From assembly GCA_027080345.1 (NCBI GenBank), contig JALWSB010000165.1:1-41283 (forward strand): 41,283 nucleotides of DNA, read 5' to 3'. The stretch is from Robiginitomaculum sp. (lineage in GTDB: Bacteria > Pseudomonadota > Alphaproteobacteria > Caulobacterales > Maricaulaceae). Below, piece by piece: positions 25,110 through 33,888 of the stretch (its first letter is position 1; the number at the start of each line of letters is the position of its first letter). A program made the position numbers and the translations under genes. The notes under the pieces were generated by a model. The model was not told the origin of the DNA and made no database searches. It was given only the letters and a program-made list of their open reading frames with translations.

Positions 25110-26219
25110 TTATTCCGCCGCCGTGGCGTCTGCATCCGTGTGGCCAAGACCACCTTTGGCAGCAATGGCAGAAACATAAGCTTTGCGCGCATCAAAATCG
25201 GCGGCAATGCGCTCATCATCGGCCTGCATGGCCTCAATATCCTGATCCGCATAGTGCAAAACGCCCATGTCTTCATAGGCGGCGCGAATACGCGGCCCCC
25301 ACAGGCCAATATCCTTGACGACCGGCACGATACGCTGGAACAACAACGTGCGGAAGAGTTTATTGATCTCGCTGTGCTTGGTGTATTCGACGCATTCTTC
25401 CACCGGCATATCAAGGGCCTGGTAAATTTCGCGGCCCTCGAAACGGTCACGCATCAGATAACAGGCCTCGACCAAAAATTCCTCGCGTTCATCGCGTTCG
25501 GCCTGGGTCAGGTGCGGATAATAATCGCGCAAAGTCAGACGGCCAAACGCCACATGACGCGCTTCGTCTTCCATCACATAGGCATTGACCATTTGCGCCA
25601 GCGGGTTTTGCGACACATCGCGAATGGTGGCAAAGGCGGCCAGCGCCAGCCCTTCAATTACCACCTGCATGGCCAGATAGGTGATGTCCCAGCGCGGATC
25701 GCGCAACGCCTGGTCAACCAGTTCCTGTAACGGCTTGGTCATCGGGTAGGACACTTCAAATTTTTGCAGGAGCTTTTTATAGGCTTCGATATGGCGCGCT
25801 TCATCCATGGTCTGGGTCGAGGCATAGAATTTGGCGTCCATGTCCGGCACCTGGCCGACAATCTTGGCCGCGCAAATCAGCGCCGCCTGCTCGCCTTGCA
25901 AAAATTGTGAAATATTCCAGGCCTGCCCATGGCGCATAAACAACGCCCGGTCTTTTTTGCCCATACGATCCCAGATCGGCGTGCCATAAAGCGCTGTGCC
26001 TTCGGGGGGAAGCTGCATGGGGTTATCTTCGTCCAAATCCAGCGTCCAGTCGATGCGTTTGAGCGCATCCCACTGCATATCCTTGCCTTTTTGGTAAAGA
26101 TGCATGAGCTGCGTGCGCCCTTCATCAAATTCCCAATCAAATATGACGTCATATTCCTGTGGTACCGTCCAATGCGAATCAATGTCCGGAACCGCGTAAA
26201 GCTCACGCAAACTCGTCAT
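25110..26219 (-). CDS. Ferritin-like di-iron oxidase/oxygenase
   Basis: 369 residues from ATG 26219 (MTSLRELYAVPDIDSHWTVP), preceded by GGGAGATAAAT. The track start is upstream of the promoter. The four-helix di-iron ligand pattern is complete: an early Glu in GEQAALICAAKI, DEARHIEAY (ExxH), a Glu in VVIEGLALAAFATI, and MEDEARHVAFG (ExxH). The layout resembles R2-like/AurF-like ferritin-superfamily oxygenases rather than ribonucleotide reductase R2, and it lacks an adjacent nrdA. The substrate is unknown. A lipid or aldehyde oxygenase is possible given the FadR/TetR-like operator upstream. That is inference. Confidence 0.8.
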   Translation of the reverse strand: MTSLRELYAVPDIDSHWTVPQEYDVIFDWEFDEGRTQLMHLYQKGKDMQWDALKRIDWTLDLDEDNPMQLPPEGTALYGTPIWDRMGKKDRALFMRHGQAWNISQFLQGEQAALICAAKIVGQVPDMDAKFYASTQTMDEARHIEAYKKLLQKFEVSYPMTKPLQELVDQALRDPRWDITYLAMQVVIEGLALAAFATIRDVSQNPLAQMVNAYVMEDEARHVAFGRLTLRDYYPHLTQAERDEREEFLVEACYLMRDRFEGREIYQALDMPVEECVEYTKHSEINKLFRTLLFQRIVPVVKDIGLWGPRIRAAYEDMGVLHYADQDIEAMQADDERIAADFDARKAYVSAIAAKGGLGHTDADATAAE

Positions 26220-26270
26220 ATTTATCTCCCTTGTATTATATTCTGGCCAGACTTTTCGCCCGTTGCCGCG

Positions 26271-26299
26271 CTTATAACACAGTTTTTTATAAAAGTGAA
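26271..26299 (-). promoter_or_regulatory. Promoter of the di-iron gene, overlapping the operator
   Basis: On the minus strand TTCACT (26299-26294), 17 bases, TATAAG (26276-26271). The -35 lies inside the 31-bp palindrome, so a bound repressor would block RNA polymerase. Predicted leader about 45 bases. Confidence 0.65.
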
Positions 26300-26317
26300 C
26301 AGTGTTCACTTTTATAA
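26287..26317. promoter_or_regulatory. Perfect 31-bp palindromic operator (TetR-type)
   Basis: Two 15-base arms around one central base. The centre reads GTGAACAGTGTTCAC, and the outer arms extend as TTATAAAA and its mirror. The length, symmetry and TGAACA core fit TetR/AcrR-family operators. No TetR gene is in the window, so the regulator acts from elsewhere. Confidence 0.85.
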
Positions 26318-26380
26318 TTCAGGACACACTTTTCCCGGTGATGCCAAACGGCAAATCACGCGGGGGATTCTTCAATTTTT

Positions 26381-27094
26381 CTAGGATTCTATGCGCGTGG
26401 CGGCGACGATCCGGCCTTGCTGTGGGCTTTGGATAAAAATTGCACAGCCGCCGGATTTTGGCATCGGGTGGCTGATATGCTGGGCAGTGCCGGTGAGATC
26501 AGCAATTTTGGTCAGTTTGGACACCATATTGACCTGCACCATGCGCTTACCCTTGTTTTCGCCGCCCATTACCGCAACGTGCTGGACCCCCGGCGCATAG
26601 GCCGCAACCCAGACGCTCAGGCCTTTTTTATCCTGCTTCGAAAGTGCCGAAATATCGATATCGACCACACCGTCTTTCAAGACCGCGCTGATTTGCAGTC
26701 CATTATCCACCGCCTTGTCTTTGGCAATGTCTGCCTTGACGAGCGCCTCATGGGTGCCTTTGACCAGCGCCTTGCCATTAATGACAAATTGCGGCGTATA
26801 CACCCGCGGATTATGCAGCATTTTGCCGTAAACATACTGGCGATCAGTAAAGGCCTGGCTGGCAAACGTATCCGTCCAACCCAGATAATCCCAGTAATTG
26901 ACCGCAAAGCTTAAGGCAACAACATCATCATCCTTGGCGATATCGGCCAAAAGCGCATTGGCTTTGGGGCAATTGGGACAGCCCTGGCTGGTGAAAAGCT
27001 CCACCATCACGCTGTGCGCCTGCGCCCCGCGCCCGCCAAAAGACAGGCTCAGAACCGTGCTGGCACACACCAAAAGGACAAAACGTATTATCAT
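26381..27094 (-). CDS. Exported DUF1223 protein, thioredoxin-like fold
   Basis: 237 residues from ATG 27094 (MIIRFVLLVCASTVLSLSFG). The track's TTG four codons earlier is less likely. The signal peptide ends near AQAHS. MVELFTSQGCPNCPKANALL carries a CxxC as in thioredoxin-like DUF1223 proteins. NPRVYTPQFVINGKALVKG follows, with a cis-proline-like TPQ. The C-terminal half is beta-rich. The family is periplasmic and of undefined redox role. It lies between acnA and the di-iron gene on the same strand, separated from each by over 70 bases, so operon membership is uncertain. Confidence 0.85.
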   Translation of the reverse strand: MIIRFVLLVCASTVLSLSFGGRGAQAHSVMVELFTSQGCPNCPKANALLADIAKDDDVVALSFAVNYWDYLGWTDTFASQAFTDRQYVYGKMLHNPRVYTPQFVINGKALVKGTHEALVKADIAKDKAVDNGLQISAVLKDGVVDIDISALSKQDKKGLSVWVAAYAPGVQHVAVMGGENKGKRMVQVNMVSKLTKIADLTGTAQHISHPMPKSGGCAIFIQSPQQGRIVAATRIES

Positions 27095-27169
27095 GCGCTT
27101 ATACAATCATAATTATGCGTTCAGCGCCAATCAAATGGCCGTGAAGCGGGGGTGATCGCGGCGCGCCCC

Positions 27170-29866
27170 CTATCCACGGGCAAGATTACGCAGCACATAA
27201 TGCAAAATGCCGCCATTCTTGTAATAGTCCATTTCATCATCGGTATCGATGCGAACCAGCGCCTCAACCGCACGGGTTTTTCCGTCAGCATTTTCGATGT
27301 TTATCTGTACATTTGATTGCGGGACAATAGCGTCAAGACCGGCAATCGACACGGTTTCATCGCCGCGTAAATGCAGACTTTCGCGGGTTACGCCCCCGGT
27401 CAGTTGCAAGGGTAAAACCCCCATGCCGATCAGGTTGGAACGGTGAATGCGTTCAAAACTTTCAACAATAACCGCCCGCACACCCAAAAGCCGCGTGCCC
27501 TTGGCCGCCCAGTCCCGCGATGAACCGGTGCCGTATTCCTTGCCGCCAAAAATAACCAACGGCACCCCATCGTTCACATACCGCATGGCCGCATCAAAAA
27601 TCGGCTCTGTAACCCCGTCCGGATAGTGTTTGGTAAAGCCGCCCTCGACCCCGTCCAGCATCAGATTGCGAATACGGATATTGGCGAAGGTGCCGCGCAT
27701 CATCACATTATGATTACCGCGCCGCGAACCATAGGAGTTAAAGTCCTTGGGGGCCACCTGATGGGAACGCAAATAATCTCCGGCCGGGCTATCGGCCTTG
27801 ATCGCCCCGGCCGGGCTGATGTGGTCGGTGGTGATCGAATCGCCAAAAAGACCAAGAATACGCGCGCCCTTAATGTCTTCCACCGGCGCAACATCCAGCG
27901 TCATGCCGTCAAAAAACGGCGGGTTTTGCACATAGGTCGAGGCCGGGTTCCAGTGATAGGTCTCGCTTTGCGTCACGTCGATTTTTTGCCAATGTTCATC
28001 ACCTTTAAAGACGTCCGCATAACGCTGGGCAAACATTTGCGGGGTAACGCATTTGCGGACACAGGCGGCGATTTCCGCCGAGCTGGGCCAGATATCTTTA
28101 AGATAAACCGGATTGCCGTCCTGGTCCTCGCCCAGCGGGTCTTTGGTAATATCAACAGTCATTGACCCGGCAATGGCATAGGCCACCACCAATGGCGGCG
28201 AGGCCAGATAATTGGCCTTGATGTCCGGGCCGATACGGCCCTCGAAATTACGATTGCCCGACAGAACCGAACACGACACCAGATCGCCGTCCTTGATAGC
28301 GGCGGCAAAATGATCGGGCAGCGGCCCTGAATTGCCAATACATGTGGTACAGCCATAGCCAACAAGGTTAAAGCCCATGGCATCAAGATCGTCCTGCAAT
28401 CCGGCGCGCGCCAGATAATCAGTAACCACTTGCGAACCTGGGGCCAGCGAGGTTTTCACCCACGGTTTGACCGTCAAACCCCGCGCGCGCGCATTACGGG
28501 CGAGCAGGCCCGCGCCCAGCATAACCGACGGGTTGGAGGTATTGGTACACGAGGTAATGGCGGCAATAAAAATATCCCCGTGGCCAAGCGTATAATCCTG
28601 CCCGTCCAAAGAGACCTGCCGGTCCTTGTCGCTACCTTTACCAAAGACCTCGCCAAGAGCGCGGTCAAAAGCGCTGGCCGCCTCGCCAAGGGCGATACGG
28701 TCCTGCGGCCGTTTGGGGCCGGAAATCGAAGGCTGTGTCTGCGCCAGATCAAAGCTCAGCGTATCGGTATAGGTTGGCTCATCCCCCGGCTCGCGCCACA
28801 GGCCTTGCGCTTTGGCATAGGCCTCGACAAGCGCCACCCGGTCTTTATCGCGCCCGGTTGCCGTCAAATACGAAATGGTTTCATTGTCGATGGGGAAAAA
28901 GCCGCACGTGGCCCCATATTCCGGCGCCATATTGGACAAGGTCGCCTGATCTTCCAATGACAGATGATCCAGCCCGTCGCCATAAAACTCAACAAATTTA
29001 CCGACCACGCCGCGTTCGCGCAGCATTTGCACTACCGTCAAAACAAGGTCGGTCGCCGTCGCCCCTTCGGGCAATTGGCCGTGCAGATGAAAGCCGATCA
29101 CATCGGGGATCAGCATGGAAATCGGTTGCCCCAGCATCGCCGCTTCGGCCTCGATCCCGCCAACGCCCCAACCGAGCGCCGATAACCCGTTAATCATGGT
29201 GGTGTGACTGTCGGTCCCAACCAATGTGTCGGGATAGGCACAGGTCTCGCCACCCTTGTCGGCGGTCCAGACGGTTTGCGCCAGATATTCCAGATTGACC
29301 TGGTGGCAAATCCCCGTCCCCGGCGGCACCGCACGAAAATCGTCAAATGCAGTGGAACCCCAGCGCAAAAACTCGTAACGCTCGCCATTGCGCTCATATT
29401 CACGCTCTACATTGCGCGCAAAACTGTCGGCATGGCCAAAATTATCCACCATCACCGAGTGATCGATAACCAGATCGACCGGCACTTGCGGGTTGATCAC
29501 ATCGGCGCTGGCCCCCAGCTTGACCGCCGCATCACGCATTGCCGCCAGATCGACCACCGCCGGCACGCCGGTAAAATCCTGCATCAACACCCGCGCCGGG
29601 CGAAACGCAATCTCATGATTTGATGAACGTTTTTTGAGCCAGTCGGCAACCGCCTGAATGTCTGCCGCCGTAACGCTGCGCCCGTCTTCGTGGCGCAATA
29701 AATTCTCAAGCAGCACTTTTAGGGATTTTGGCAAGGCCGATATGCCCGCCAGACCATTTTTTTCCGCCTCTTTAAGGTCAAAATACACATAGGACTTGCC
29801 GCCAACATCAAGCGTGCGGCGACAATCAAAACTGTTCTTGGAGGCAAAGCTGTTTTTGGAGGCCAT
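27170..29866 (-). CDS. acnA: Aconitate hydratase AcnA
   Basis: 898 residues from ATG 29866, with AAGGAAA before it. The track start is 17 codons too early. Aconitase A isomerises citrate and isocitrate through a [4Fe-4S] cluster. The cluster cysteines are Cys440 ([11 protein letters not shown]) and Cys506/Cys509 ([11 protein letters not shown]). [12 protein letters not shown], the C-terminal swivel domain with [10 protein letters not shown], and [20 protein letters not shown] are all present. Length matches AcnA/IRP1-type enzymes. Oddity: residues 2-13 are two copies of ASKNSF, a recent 18-bp tandem duplication at the very N-terminus. Divergent from the dsbE-like gene. Confidence 0.96.
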   Translation of the reverse strand: MASKNSFASKNSFDCRRTLDVGGKSYVYFDLKEAEKNGLAGISALPKSLKVLLENLLRHEDGRSVTAADIQAVADWLKKRSSNHEIAFRPARVLMQDFTGVPAVVDLAAMRDAAVKLGASADVINPQVPVDLVIDHSVMVDNFGHADSFARNVEREYERNGERYEFLRWGSTAFDDFRAVPPGTGICHQVNLEYLAQTVWTADKGGETCAYPDTLVGTDSHTTMINGLSALGWGVGGIEAEAAMLGQPISMLIPDVIGFHLHGQLPEGATATDLVLTVVQMLRERGVVGKFVEFYGDGLDHLSLEDQATLSNMAPEYGATCGFFPIDNETISYLTATGRDKDRVALVEAYAKAQGLWREPGDEPTYTDTLSFDLAQTQPSISGPKRPQDRIALGEAASAFDRALGEVFGKGSDKDRQVSLDGQDYTLGHGDIFIAAITSCTNTSNPSVMLGAGLLARNARARGLTVKPWVKTSLAPGSQVVTDYLARAGLQDDLDAMGFNLVGYGCTTCIGNSGPLPDHFAAAIKDGDLVSCSVLSGNRNFEGRIGPDIKANYLASPPLVVAYAIAGSMTVDITKDPLGEDQDGNPVYLKDIWPSSAEIAACVRKCVTPQMFAQRYADVFKGDEHWQKIDVTQSETYHWNPASTYVQNPPFFDGMTLDVAPVEDIKGARILGLFGDSITTDHISPAGAIKADSPAGDYLRSHQVAPKDFNSYGSRRGNHNVMMRGTFANIRIRNLMLDGVEGGFTKHYPDGVTEPIFDAAMRYVNDGVPLVIFGGKEYGTGSSRDWAAKGTRLLGVRAVIVESFERIHRSNLIGMGVLPLQLTGGVTRESLHLRGDETVSIAGLDAIVPQSNVQINIENADGKTRAVEALVRIDTDDEMDYYKNGGILHYVLRNLARG
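29828..29863 (-). repeat. 18-bp tandem duplication in the acnA N-terminus
   Basis: Codons 2-7 (GCCTCCAAAAACAGCTTT) and 8-13 (GCCTCCAAGAACAGTTTT) differ at two silent positions and encode ASKNSF twice. Confidence 0.9.
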
Positions 29867-30028
29867 GGGTATTTCCTTTTCCACTGTGCTGGTTGTCAGG
29901 GCGGCCCCTGCCGTCACTGACCCTGTGAGTCTTTATTACCAGCAATCCTATGCCACGCGGATCACACAAGGTCTATCATTGCGCCTGCCAAATCAGTAAG
30001 ATTGGCGTCCCTGTTTACGGAGATTGCC

Positions 30029-30562
30029 ATGCGCCGCCTGCTGATTGCCCTGCCGGTTGTTCTGATTATATCGCTTCTGGCCCTGTTTGCCGCCATGATC
30101 GGGCGCGGCGCAAAAACCCCGGCACCCTCGCGGCTTGTCGGCACCAGCGCCCCGGCCTTTACGCTTGATATTCTGAATCATGAGGATGGGAAAACCACGG
30201 CCAGCCTGGCCGATTTCAAGGGCCAGCCGGTAATGGTCAATTTTTTCGCCTCCTGGTGTACGCCGTGCCGCGCGGAACATCCGTTTTTAATGCAATTGGC
30301 CAAACAGGGCGTCACCATTATCGGCATAGATTATAAAGACAAACCGCACGCGGCAACGCAAATGCTTGACGATCTGGGCAATCCCTTTGCCCTTGTGGTG
30401 CGCGACCAGAACGGCCGCACCGGCATTGATTATGGCATAACCGGCGTGCCCGAGAGTTTTATGCTGGATGCGAACGGTATTATCCGCGCCAGTTGGTCCA
30501 GCCCGCTCGATGAAGAGATTATAAAAACCGTCATCCGCCCGGCGCTGGACAGCGCCCGTTAA
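30029..30562 (+). CDS. dsbE: DsbE/CcmG-type thiol:disulfide interchange protein
   Basis: 177 residues from ATG 30029, with GGAGATTGCC upstream. The track start is nine codons too early. An N-terminal membrane anchor (LLIALPVVLIISLLALFAAM) is followed by a thioredoxin-fold domain in the periplasm. The active site is SWCTPCRAEHP (Cys77, Cys80), the CcmG-specific acidic region follows (IGIDYKDKPHAATQMLDDLG), and GVPESFMLDANGI has the cis-proline. DsbE/CcmG reduces apocytochrome c before haem attachment. No other ccm gene is adjacent, so the cytochrome c maturation role comes from family membership only. Confidence 0.88.
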   Translation: MRRLLIALPVVLIISLLALFAAMIGRGAKTPAPSRLVGTSAPAFTLDILNHEDGKTTASLADFKGQPVMVNFFASWCTPCRAEHPFLMQLAKQGVTIIGIDYKDKPHAATQMLDDLGNPFALVVRDQNGRTGIDYGITGVPESFMLDANGIIRASWSSPLDEEIIKTVIRPALDSAR

Positions 30563-30586
30563 CCTGGCGGCAAGACCTTGATGATT

Positions 30587-30608
30587 ATGGTTAACGGCGC
30601 TTAACCAT
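30587..30608. promoter_or_regulatory. Back-to-back TTAACCAT motifs (CtrA-like)
   Basis: ATGGTTAA-CGGCGC-TTAACCAT consists of two inverted copies of TTAACCAT, the 8-mer form associated with the cell-cycle regulator CtrA in alphaproteobacteria. It lies 27 bases before the next ORF. Confidence 0.6.
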
Positions 30609-30635
30609 AACGGATGCCAGAACGGCAAAACGACC

Positions 30636-30923
30636 ATGAAAGTCACCGGACAATCCTCTTTGATCGCCGCCCAGGCGCTGGCAAGCCAGCGTTCCGCCAG
30701 CGACGCCAAAGCCGCCTCCGCCGCGTTTTTTCGCAATCTCGACAAGGCCGCGCCCAACAAGGCCCCGCAAACCGCGCGCACTACCGATGCGCCAGCGGGC
30801 AAAACCTTGTCATCACAAAATGAGATCCGCAGCCAAGGTGCATTTTTGCGCGAGGCCCCTTTGCGGTCCGCGCAAGACCGAGCGCCCCTGGCACCGGGGT
30901 CTTTGGTGAACATTCTGGTGTGA
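30636..30923 (+). CDS. Small unrecognised protein behind CtrA-like motifs
   Basis: 95 residues, no family recognised. It is rich in Ala, Ser, Gln and charged residues (AAQALASQRSASDAKAASAA, FFRNLDKAAPNKAPQ) and predicted to be largely disordered. A hydrophobic C-terminal tail, LAPGSLVNILV, recalls small motility or cell-cycle proteins of alphaproteobacteria. No signal peptide or membrane helix. The CtrA-type motif pair upstream suggests cell-cycle or motility-linked expression, which is inference. The ribosome site is weak (AACGG). Confidence 0.55.
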   Translation: MKVTGQSSLIAAQALASQRSASDAKAASAAFFRNLDKAAPNKAPQTARTTDAPAGKTLSSQNEIRSQGAFLREAPLRSAQDRAPLAPGSLVNILV

Positions 30924-30943
30924 GCGAAAGCGCTTTTCCCGTA

Positions 30944-31375
30944 TCAGGCAAGCAGACGGTTGAGTATTTTCATGATTTGCAACCGCTGTTTTTTCGACAA
31001 GGCCGCGAATATGGCCGCGTCAGTGGCCTGCGCCGCCGCCTGCAAATCCGCATAAAGCGCCGCGCCTTTTTCACTTAAAGAGACCTCTTTGACCCGCCCG
31101 TCACGGCGCGATGCCCGGCGCATGACAAGGCCTGCGCGCTGCATACGCGCCACCATTTCGGCTAGGGTGGAGCGATCTATCCCCGTTGCCCGCGCAAGGG
31201 CCGATTGCGACCGCCCTTCCCCCTCATCAAGGGCGCACATGATGACATACTGGCGATGGCTGGGGGCGTTATGGCCGGCGGCGCGGGCAAAATGCTGGTC
31301 AGCAAAGCGCTGCGCACGGTGCAGCAAATGCGCCGGTGATGACGCCAAGGCGCTGTTTTCGGGGCGAGCGCTCAT
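30944..31375 (-). CDS. MarR-family transcriptional regulator
   Basis: 143 residues. The winged helix is QSALARATGIDRSTLAEMVA for the recognition region, followed by RMQRAGLVMRRASRRDGRVK (wing) and EVSLSEKGAALY, the typical MarR D-x-R-x-K/LT-x-G arrangement. Dimerisation helices flank it. The start ATG 31375 overlaps the yciB stop by 4 nt (ATGA), so the two are coupled. The ligand and targets are unknown. Confidence 0.88.
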   Translation of the reverse strand: MSARPENSALASSPAHLLHRAQRFADQHFARAAGHNAPSHRQYVIMCALDEGEGRSQSALARATGIDRSTLAEMVARMQRAGLVMRRASRRDGRVKEVSLSEKGAALYADLQAAAQATDAAIFAALSKKQRLQIMKILNRLLA

Positions 31376-31923
31376 TCAGATGGTTTGTTGTCGCGTGGCA
31401 TGTATTTGAGCATAAAGGGCGTATTGGCCAGCGCAAAACCAAATACCAGAGGCAGAATACCAAACACCTTGAAATTGACCCACATGCTTTCAGAAAAATT
31501 ACGCCAGACGATCTCATTGACCACCGCCAGCGCGCTAAAAAAAGCAACCCAGCGCCAGGTCAGCACCCGCCAGGCCTGATCAGGAAGGTGAAACGCCCCG
31601 TCAAACACAAATTTGAGATAATACTGGTCAAAAATAATGCCGCCGCCCAAAATCACCGCAAAGACGAGATAGACCACGGTCGGCTTCATTTTGATAAAGG
31701 TCGAATCACCCAGATATAAAGTCAGGCCCCCCAGAACCAGAACCAGAACCAACGTCACCAGCGGCATGACCCGCAGGCGCTTTTCGGCAAGCCAGCCCAG
31801 CAGCAAAGCCAGACTGGCCGCCACCATGAAAATACCGGTTGCCCAGAAAATACCGGCAAATTTATAGGCCACAAAAAAAATGATCAACGGACCAAGGTCA
31901 AACAAAAGACGGCTGGATTTCAT
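31372..31923 (-). CDS. yciB: Septation protein A homologue YciB/IspZ
   Basis: 183 residues with five or more membrane helices. Family landmarks are LLFDLGPLIIFFVAYKFAGI near the N-terminus, STFIKMKPTVVYLVFAVIL in the middle and WVNFKVFGILPLVFGFALAN near the end. YciB/IspZ is an inner-membrane protein linked to cell-envelope synthesis and intracellular septation. The exact activity is not settled. It is co-transcribed with the MarR gene by a 4-nt overlap. Confidence 0.92.
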   Translation of the reverse strand: MKSSRLLFDLGPLIIFFVAYKFAGIFWATGIFMVAASLALLLGWLAEKRLRVMPLVTLVLVLVLGGLTLYLGDSTFIKMKPTVVYLVFAVILGGGIIFDQYYLKFVFDGAFHLPDQAWRVLTWRWVAFFSALAVVNEIVWRNFSESMWVNFKVFGILPLVFGFALANTPFMLKYMPRDNKPSE

Positions 31924-31971
31924 GGATGGGGTCCAACGTATTCAAAGCGAATGAAAGCAATAAGGCCTGCG

Positions 31972-32472
31972 TTACTTTTCAATCAGGTAAAGCGGCAAAG
32001 CGGATGAATCCTTGACCGAACGGATGACAATACGCGACAGGGCCGTTTGCACAAGATCCATGGACAATATCTTGTCGCGTAAAAAATCATCATAGGTGTG
32101 CATGTCGGTGGTCACCACCCGCAACACATAATCCACCGCGCCGGTCACCGTGGCGCAGGATAAAACCTCGGGAAATTCCTTTACCACAACCTCGAACTCA
32201 CGCAGATTTTCACGAGTCGGCCGCTCCAGCTTGACCGCCACATAAACCTCGAACGCAAGACCTAACTTGTCCCGATCCAGGATTGTCACCTGGCAGGCAA
32301 TGATCTTTTCTTCTTCAAGGCGCTTGATTCGCCGCCAGCACGGGGAGGAAGACAAACCCACCTTGGCCGCAATATCGGCCACCGACATGGACGCATCCAC
32401 CTGCAGCAAGGCCAGGATTTTGGCGTCAATTTCATCAATTACATTGGTCAAATTTTCCACTCCCCGTGGCAT
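31972..32472 (-). CDS. bkdR: Lrp/AsnC-family regulator, probable BkdR
   Basis: 166 residues. The N-terminal HTH is IDAKILALLQVDASMSVADI and AAKVGLSSSPCWRRIKRLEE, followed by the Lrp ligand-sensing RAM domain (VYVAVKLERPTRENLREF and CATVTGAVDYVLRVVTTDMH). It is transcribed divergently from bkdA1 across 141 bases. In pseudomonads the Lrp-type BkdR activates the bkd operon in response to branched-chain amino acids, and the gene arrangement here is the same. The name depends on that context. Start is ATG 32472; a TTG eight codons in is possible. Confidence 0.85.
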   Translation of the reverse strand: MPRGVENLTNVIDEIDAKILALLQVDASMSVADIAAKVGLSSSPCWRRIKRLEEEKIIACQVTILDRDKLGLAFEVYVAVKLERPTRENLREFEVVVKEFPEVLSCATVTGAVDYVLRVVTTDMHTYDDFLRDKILSMDLVQTALSRIVIRSVKDSSALPLYLIEK

Positions 32473-32517
32473 AATTGTATTTTTTCACCGCCCCAATGCA
32501 CTTTTTTGAGGACAAAT

Positions 32518-32565
32518 GCAATAGTATTTGCCATAATAGTGGAGAAATTTGCTAATAATTATAAT
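32518..32565 (+). promoter_or_regulatory. bkd promoter region with imperfect dyad
   Basis: A consensus -10 TATAAT (32560-32565) lacks a good -35 (TAGTGG at 17 bases), as expected for an activator-dependent promoter. Upstream GCAATAGTATTTGC (32519-32532) is an imperfect dyad with Lrp-like AT-rich character. AT content of the whole gap is high. Confidence 0.5.
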
Positions 32566-32613
32566 TTTCAGGGCAATTCATCTCGCCCTGTCCAGGCAAA
32601 GCGGGCTTAAGTA

Positions 32614-33888
32614 ATGACACAAACACCACCCAAAACAGAATTGGCACCACCCAAAACACCGCCAAAAGAGACGCCGGGCTTTTGCGTTCCTGAACCGTCG
32701 GCCCGCCCCGGAGACACGCCTGATTTTTCGGCCATTAGCGCGCTTAAAGACGAAACCGCCGCGCGGCCGGACAGCGATTGCGCGCCGCAAGACACCTTTT
32801 TTATGAAAGACAGCCTGATCCGGGTTATTGGCGATGATCATAAAGCCGCCGGGGCATGGGATCCGCATTTGCCGACCAAGACCTTACGGCAAGGCCTGCA
32901 TCTGATGCTGAAAACCCGCCTTTACGATAACCGCATGTTGAAATTACAGCGGCAGGGCAAAACCTCATTCTATATGAAATCGCGCGGCGAGGAGGCCACA
33001 TCGGTGGCTGCCGGCATGGCCTTGCGCACCTGTGACATGCTGTTTCCCTCATATCGCCAACAGGGGCTTTTGTTTGCCCGCGATCGCGACATGGTCGAGA
33101 TGATGTGTCATTGCCTGTCCAACGCCCGCGATAATCTTAAAGGGCGGCAATTGCCGGTGCATTACACTTGGAAAGAGGGCAATTTCTTTTCCATATCGGG
33201 TAATCTGGGCACCCAGTTTCCGCAAGCGGTGGGCTATGCCATGGCCAGCGCCGCGCGCGGTGAAGACGTGGTCACCGCTTCATGGATTGGCGATGGCACC
33301 ACGGCGGAAGGCGATTTTCATGCCGCCTGCACATTGGCCAGCGTGTATTGCCCGCCGGTTATTTTAAACGTGGTCAACAACCAATGGGCGATTTCTTCTT
33401 TTTCGGGCATTGCCGGGGCCGGATCGGCCAGCTTTGCGGCGCGCGGGGCGGGCTATGGCCTGCCGATTTTACGCGTGGACGGCAATGACTTTCTGGCCGT
33501 TTATGCGGCCACCGACTGGGCCGCGCAGCGCGCCCGCGCCGGTCATGGGGCCACCTTTATCGAACTTGTCACCTACCGCGCCGATGCCCATTCCACCTCT
33601 GACGATCCGGGGCGTTACCGCCCCAAGAACGAGGCCGAGCTATGGCCGCTGGGCGATCCGATTGAGCGTTTGAAAGCCCATCTTATCGCCCTTGGGGAAT
33701 GGGACGAGGCGCGCCATGAGGCGCTGGAAGCGGCCTTGAGCAAGGAAATTCTGGTGGCCTATAAAACCGCGCAAGAGCACGGCACCTTGCGCGATGGGCC
33801 CTGGGCACCCACCCCGACCATGTTCGAGGATGTTTATGCGCAACAACCTTGGCATTTGCGCCGCCAGCGTCAGGATTTAGGGGTCTGA
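32614..33888 (+). CDS. bkdA1: Branched-chain 2-oxo acid dehydrogenase E1 alpha
   Basis: 424 residues, matching bacterial BkdA1 from end to end. The TPP-binding motif starts at GDG (226-228, WIGDGTTAEGDFHAACTLAS) and ends VVNNQWAIS. The conserved YRADAHSTSDDPGRYRP loop is present, and the C-terminus is EDVYAQQPWHLRRQRQDLGV. The first 35 residues form a proline/lysine-rich extension with two PPKT repeats. With E1 beta it decarboxylates the 2-oxo acids of Val, Leu and Ile and acylates the E2 lipoyl group. Weak ribosome site. The stop overlaps the next start by one base (TGATG). Confidence 0.95.
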   Translation: MTQTPPKTELAPPKTPPKETPGFCVPEPSARPGDTPDFSAISALKDETAARPDSDCAPQDTFFMKDSLIRVIGDDHKAAGAWDPHLPTKTLRQGLHLMLKTRLYDNRMLKLQRQGKTSFYMKSRGEEATSVAAGMALRTCDMLFPSYRQQGLLFARDRDMVEMMCHCLSNARDNLKGRQLPVHYTWKEGNFFSISGNLGTQFPQAVGYAMASAARGEDVVTASWIGDGTTAEGDFHAACTLASVYCPPVILNVVNNQWAISSFSGIAGAGSASFAARGAGYGLPILRVDGNDFLAVYAATDWAAQRARAGHGATFIELVTYRADAHSTSDDPGRYRPKNEAELWPLGDPIERLKAHLIALGEWDEARHEALEAALSKEILVAYKTAQEHGTLRDGPWAPTPTMFEDVYAQQPWHLRRQRQDLGV

